The translations under genes and the position numbers were made by a program. Below are positions 61,002 to 64,000 of a DNA stretch of 64,000 bases, in pieces. The notes beneath the pieces were generated by a model, which saw only the letters and a list, made by a program, of their open reading frames with translations, was not told where the DNA came from and did no database searches. Where the stretch lies: positions 62,001 through 126,000 of the forward strand of contig NZ_NFKT01000012.1 of the NCBI RefSeq assembly GCF_002160525.1, read 5' to 3'. The DNA is from Lachnoclostridium sp. An169 (GTDB taxonomy: Bacteria; Bacillota; Clostridia; Lachnospirales; Lachnospiraceae). Each line of letters begins with the position of its first letter. Within the stretch, counting starts at the first letter, position 1.

Positions 61002-62027
61002 ATGAAACTCAGTACATTATGTTATATAGAAAAAGACGGAAAGTATCTGATGCTTCACAGAACTGTGAAGAAGAATGATGTGAACAGGGACAAATGGATC
61101 GGTGTAGGAGGACATTTCGAACACGGGGAAAGTCCGGAGGAATGTCTCCTGCGGGAAGTGAAAGAGGAGACCGGATACACGCTGACATCTTGGAAATACC
61201 GTGGAATCGTGACGTTTGTCTATGGCGCGGATGTGGTGGAATATATGTCGCTCTATACAGCAGACGGATTTGAGGGCGAACCTGTGGAGTGCGATGAGGG
61301 AGTTCTGGAATGGGTGGAGAAAAGGAATATCCCTGCGCTGGAACTCTGGGAGGGAGATAAGATATTTTTCCGCCTTCTGGATGAGGGACGTGAATTCTTT
61401 TCACTGAAACTCGTCTATGATACACATGATGTTCTACAGTACGCAGCGTTGGACGGGGAGCCTCTGGAACTGTTCGACGAGTATGATGAAAGCGGGAAAC
61501 GGACAGGCGTGGTGAAGGAACGGGGTGTTGTCCATCTGGACGGAACGCTTCATGCCACATCCCATATCTGGGTTGTCCGTCCCAATCAGGAAAGCGGATA
61601 TGACCTGCTCCTCCAGAAACGCAGCGATTGCAAAGATTCGAATCCCGGATGCTATGACATTTCTTCTGCGGGGCATGTGGAGGCTGGCCACGAGTATCTG
61701 GAAAGCGCGCTCAGAGAACTGAGGGAAGAGCTTGGAATCACCGCATCGGCGGATGAACTGGAAGAAGTGGGAATCCGCCGATGCGGTTTTGAGGATGTGT
61801 TTTATGGAAAAATATTCCGGGACAATGAGATCAGCATGATCTACCTGTACCGGAAACCGGTTGATATCAGGAAACTTACTCTTCAGGAGTCCGAAGTGTC
61901 AGAAGTGAGATGGATGGATTTCGCCCGCTGCTATCAGGCGGTACGGGAGAAAACCATAAAGAACTGTATCTATCTTGATGAACTGGATATGATCGGAAAA
62001 GCGTTGGGGATCCACTGGGAGAAATAG
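61002..62027 (+). CDS. Double NUDIX hydrolase (MutT-like plus IPP-isomerase-like domain)
   Basis: A 341-residue protein with two NUDIX folds. Domain 1 carries a full Nudix box, GHFEHGESPEECLLREVKEETGY (residues ~38-60), MutT/8-oxo-dGTPase-like. Domain 2 carries GHVEAGHEYLESALRELREELGI (residues ~225-247), in which the first Glu of the box is His, as in some IPP-isomerase-type Nudix proteins. ATG 61002 follows AGAGGTGA. The first half probably cleans oxidised nucleotides; the second is likely to have another substrate. Confidence 0.88.
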   Translation: MKLSTLCYIEKDGKYLMLHRTVKKNDVNRDKWIGVGGHFEHGESPEECLLREVKEETGYTLTSWKYRGIVTFVYGADVVEYMSLYTADGFEGEPVECDEGVLEWVEKRNIPALELWEGDKIFFRLLDEGREFFSLKLVYDTHDVLQYAALDGEPLELFDEYDESGKRTGVVKERGVVHLDGTLHATSHIWVVRPNQESGYDLLLQKRSDCKDSNPGCYDISSAGHVEAGHEYLESALRELREELGITASADELEEVGIRRCGFEDVFYGKIFRDNEISMIYLYRKPVDIRKLTLQESEVSEVRWMDFARCYQAVREKTIKNCIYLDELDMIGKALGIHWEK

Positions 62028-62146
62028 AGTTTTTGGATGCAGTTAAAGGCATGGAAAACCAGAAAACTTAATACGGCTGAACGTATCACCATCCATGCAG
62101 ATGATATGACGCGGTGCAGAACTCCGCTTCTCCTCATCCGTTGGAA

Positions 62147-62211
62147 GGATTGTAACAAAAGGCGCAGACACGTGTTCGTTGGAACTCATGTCTGCGCCTT
62201 TCTAACAATCC
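62147..62211. terminator. Bidirectional intrinsic terminator
   Basis: AAAGGCGCAGACA (62158-62170) pairs perfectly with TGTCTGCGCCTTT (62189-62201). An outer GGATTGT/ACAATCC arm (62147-62153/62205-62211) extends the stem. It lies in the 256-bp gap between the convergent NUDIX and hemolysin III genes, which holds no supported gene. Confidence 0.85.
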
Positions 62212-62283
62212 GAAACAACTGTATTCGGAGCGCTTCGCCTGACACACTGCTTACATATCATCTGCATGGATGGGGTCTTCTTT

Positions 62284-62943
62284 TTACGGAAGCAGGAACG
62301 CATACATTACAACAAAGTGGCATGCGCTGCCGCCCATTACGAACAGATGAAAGATTTCGTGGCTTCCGAAATTCTTATGTCTGCTGTTGAAGAGTGGAAG
62401 TTTCAGCGCGTAGATCACGCCGCCCACAGTATAAATGATGCCGCCTGCCAGCAGCCATCCGAATGCCGCCGGGGACAGGTTGTTGAGAATCTGCGTAAAT
62501 GCCAGAACGCAGGTCCATCCCATTCCGATGTACAGCACGGAGGATACCCATTTCGGGCAATATACCCAGAATGCTTTAATCAGAATTCCGCCAATGGCAA
62601 GCGCCCAGACGATGGAGAGCAGGATGATTCCGGTTTTGCCCTTCAGAACAAGAAGGCATACCGGAGTATAGCTCCCGGCGATCAGGACGGAGATCATCAT
62701 ATGGTCAATCTTCTTCAGGATCGTATTTACCTTGGGTGATATGTCAAATGTATGGTAAGTTGTGCTTGCCGCATACAGTAAAATCAGGCTTGCTGCATAG
62801 ATTGCCAGAGAGATAATGTAAATCCGCCCTGGTTCATGCGCTGCTTTAATCAAAAGCGGAACCGCTGCGAATATCGCCATCAGCATACCGATGAAATGTG
62901 TAATCGCGCTGCCTGGTTCTTTGATATGTTTTTTTGTTTCCAT
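62284..62943 (-). CDS. Hemolysin III / PAQR family membrane protein
   Basis: A 219-residue seven-TM protein. The family metal-site pattern is visible: EPGSAITHFIGM near the N-terminus, STTYHTFDIS near residue 63 and a C-terminal GGSACHFVVMYAFLL with His near residue 208. ATG 62943 follows CTGGAGGTGC on the minus strand. Bacterial members relate to adiponectin receptors and may act on membrane lipids; haemolysis is not established for most. Two dyads upstream suggest regulation. Confidence 0.9.
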   Translation of the reverse strand: METKKHIKEPGSAITHFIGMLMAIFAAVPLLIKAAHEPGRIYIISLAIYAASLILLYAASTTYHTFDISPKVNTILKKIDHMMISVLIAGSYTPVCLLVLKGKTGIILLSIVWALAIGGILIKAFWVYCPKWVSSVLYIGMGWTCVLAFTQILNNLSPAAFGWLLAGGIIYTVGGVIYALKLPLFNSRHKNFGSHEIFHLFVMGGSACHFVVMYAFLLP

Positions 62944-62976
62944 AAATATGCACCTCCAGGATAATGAAACCGGTAT

Positions 62977-63028
62977 GCAGTTTTAAACTGCCGTCTGTGA
63001 TAAAATGAATGTAGTTTTCAAAACTACA
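62977..63028. promoter_or_regulatory. Two related dyads upstream of the hemolysin III gene
   Basis: GCAGTTT-T-AAACTGC (62977-62991) and TGTAGTTTT-C-AAAACTACA (63010-63028) are perfect inverted repeats with a one-base centre and the shared half-site YAGTTT. Their centres are 35 bp apart. They lie 34-85 bp upstream of the start codon. Likely tandem operators for one repressor. Confidence 0.6.
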
Positions 63029-63084
63029 TCTAGTATGTGTATATGTTACATCATATATTCGGATAAATCAACCCGAAATTTGAA

Positions 63085-63138
63085 CAAAAAAAAGAAAAAA
63101 ACTGCCGCCGCACATGTCATTTTTCTGTGCGGCGACAG
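63085..63138 (-). terminator. Intrinsic terminator of the carbamate kinase gene
   Basis: On the minus strand CTGTCGCCGCACA (63138-63126) pairs with TGTGCGGCGGCAG (63114-63102, one G-U), followed by seven U and further U-rich sequence. Confidence 0.88.
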
Positions 63139-63212
63139 TCAATATGGATATTGTATAAATGAAGCAAGTGTAAATCTCTTAGGATGGAAGCGGAAAACTG
63201 CGCCCTGCCCTT

Positions 63213-64000
63213 TTAGCGAATCACAGTACCTGTTTTGCCTTTCAGCGCATCCTTCACCTTGTCAAAGGAAGTGATATATGCACAGCGTCCTTCGCGGCCC
63301 TCAATGAATTCAACAGCAGCGCGGAATTTCGGAAGCATGTTGTAGATGCCGAAATGTCCCTGTTCCATGTAGTCTTTTGCCTGAGCAACCGTGATTTCTC
63401 CCAGCGGTTCTTCGTCCGGCTGCCCCAGATTGATACATACCTTTTCCACATTCGTCAGGATGATGAGCATGTCTGCATTGATGCCTTCTGCAAGCTTTCC
63501 GGCAACAAGGTCTTTCTCGATGACTGCGCTGGCCCCTTTTAAGTGGTTGTCCTGTTCAAGAACCGGAATACCGCCGCCGCCTGCCGCGATAACGATCTGA
63601 TCCGCATCGAGGAGGGCATTGACAGCGTCAAGTTCTACGATCTTAACCGGATTTGGAGCGGATACCACACGGCGGAACCCTTTTCCGGCTTCCTCGATCA
63701 CATAATTACCTTTCTTGCGTTCCTCGTTCGCTTCCTGGGCGTTCATATAACGGCCGAGAACCTTGGTAGGAGTATAGAAGGCATCGTCATAGGGATCTAC
63801 GATTACCTGTGTCAGAACCGTGCTGACTGTCTTGTAAATGCCGCGGTTTAAGAGTTCCTCGCGGATCCCGTTCTGGAGATCGTAACCGATATATCCCTGG
63901 CTCATGGCGGAGCAGACGGACATGGGGGCCGGTGTGTACTCCGGATGCGCTTTTGCAAATTCGTTCATAGCGGTATGAATCATTCCTACCTGCGGAGCAT
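63213..64000 (-). CDS. arcC: Carbamate kinase, N-terminal part beyond window
   Basis: The reverse frame is open to the window edge (262 codons), entering as APQVGMIHTAMNE. Family blocks: VDPYDDAF, IVIAAGGGGIPV near the nucleotide site, IEKDLVAGKLAEGINADMLIILTNVEKV, and GHFGIYNMLPKFRAAVEFIEG. The enzyme makes ATP from carbamoyl phosphate in arginine or purine breakdown. The N-terminal phosphate-binding loop lies outside the window. Confidence 0.94.
   Translation of the reverse strand, partial: APQVGMIHTAMNEFAKAHPEYTPAPMSVCSAMSQGYIGYDLQNGIREELLNRGIYKTVSTVLTQVIVDPYDDAFYTPTKVLGRYMNAQEANEERKKGNYVIEEAGKGFRRVVSAPNPVKIVELDAVNALLDADQIVIAAGGGGIPVLEQDNHLKGASAVIEKDLVAGKLAEGINADMLIILTNVEKVCINLGQPDEEPLGEITVAQAKDYMEQGHFGIYNMLPKFRAAVEFIEGREGRCAYITSFDKVKDALKGKTGTVIR

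Noticed and set aside
62037-62390. 117-codon plus-strand open frame
   Set aside because: Covers the bidirectional terminator and part of the hemolysin III gene; no ribosome binding site.

Overview
The window looks like a chromosomal segment of a Firmicute of class Clostridia, most likely a Lachnospiraceae gut bacterium. The basis is mid-range G+C, strong AGGAGG-type ribosome binding sites, several GTG/TTG starts, lipoprotein-type binding proteins without PTS genes, a CspBA-like S8 protease, a Gld-type ABC cassette with DUF4340, a pyrophosphate-type phosphofructokinase and a C-terminal KTGD sorting signal. Species cannot be fixed from the sequence. No phage, integrase, IS element or CRISPR array was seen.

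Region 1 (1-16834) is a Gram-positive polysaccharide utilisation locus: a GH3 glycosidase cut by the window edge, an AraC regulator, a carbohydrate ABC importer (binding protein plus two permeases, no ATPase), a GH43 xylosidase/arabinosidase, a six-hairpin glycosidase, a CE4 deacetylase, a YesL-like membrane protein, a second AraC regulator, a GH28 polygalacturonase-type enzyme, a third AraC regulator, a GH4 NAD-dependent glycosidase and a MATE transporter. The enzymes point to xylan- and pectin-type plant glycans, with breakdown largely inside the cell after import.

Region 2 (16967-31288) holds an Rpn/PD-(D/E)XK nuclease, an ABC-class ATPase, an SGNH esterase, a GldA/GldF/GldG/DUF4340 ABC system, a zinc-ribbon membrane protein and an unusual DnaJ protein. 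It also has two different MNT/HEPN toxin-antitoxin pairs that flank a DegV/TetR divergon and a tRNA-Val gene. The TetR/DegV intergenic region carries a perfect 18-bp palindrome overlapping two divergent promoters.

Region 3 (31329-38655) holds a MATE exporter, tRNA-Leu and an envelope-related operon: an XRE-membrane protein, a membrane-anchored Asp-box protein, a four-TM protein, PadR, and an FtsW-like protein fused to a permease-prefix domain.

Region 4 (38661-48053) is the most distinctive unit. A divergent AraC regulator faces a PP2C-like protein that appears to start at ATA, an Afu/Fbp-type ABC importer with a fused double permease, a 2H phosphoesterase, a uridine phosphorylase broken by a 10-bp tandem duplication, phosphopentomutase and an MgtC-like protein. 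Read together it is a candidate route for importing a phosphorylated or cyclic-phosphate nucleoside or pentose and feeding ribose into central metabolism, with one step disabled in this sequence.

Region 5 (48120-64000) holds pyrophosphate-type phosphofructokinase, a GT2 glycosyltransferase, rubrerythrin, an S8 protease with an intact triad, a heterodimeric ABC exporter with complementary degenerate sites, a large cell-wall protein with four tandem repeats and a structured upstream region, a double NUDIX protein, a hemolysin III family protein with two related upstream dyads, and carbamate kinase running off the right edge.
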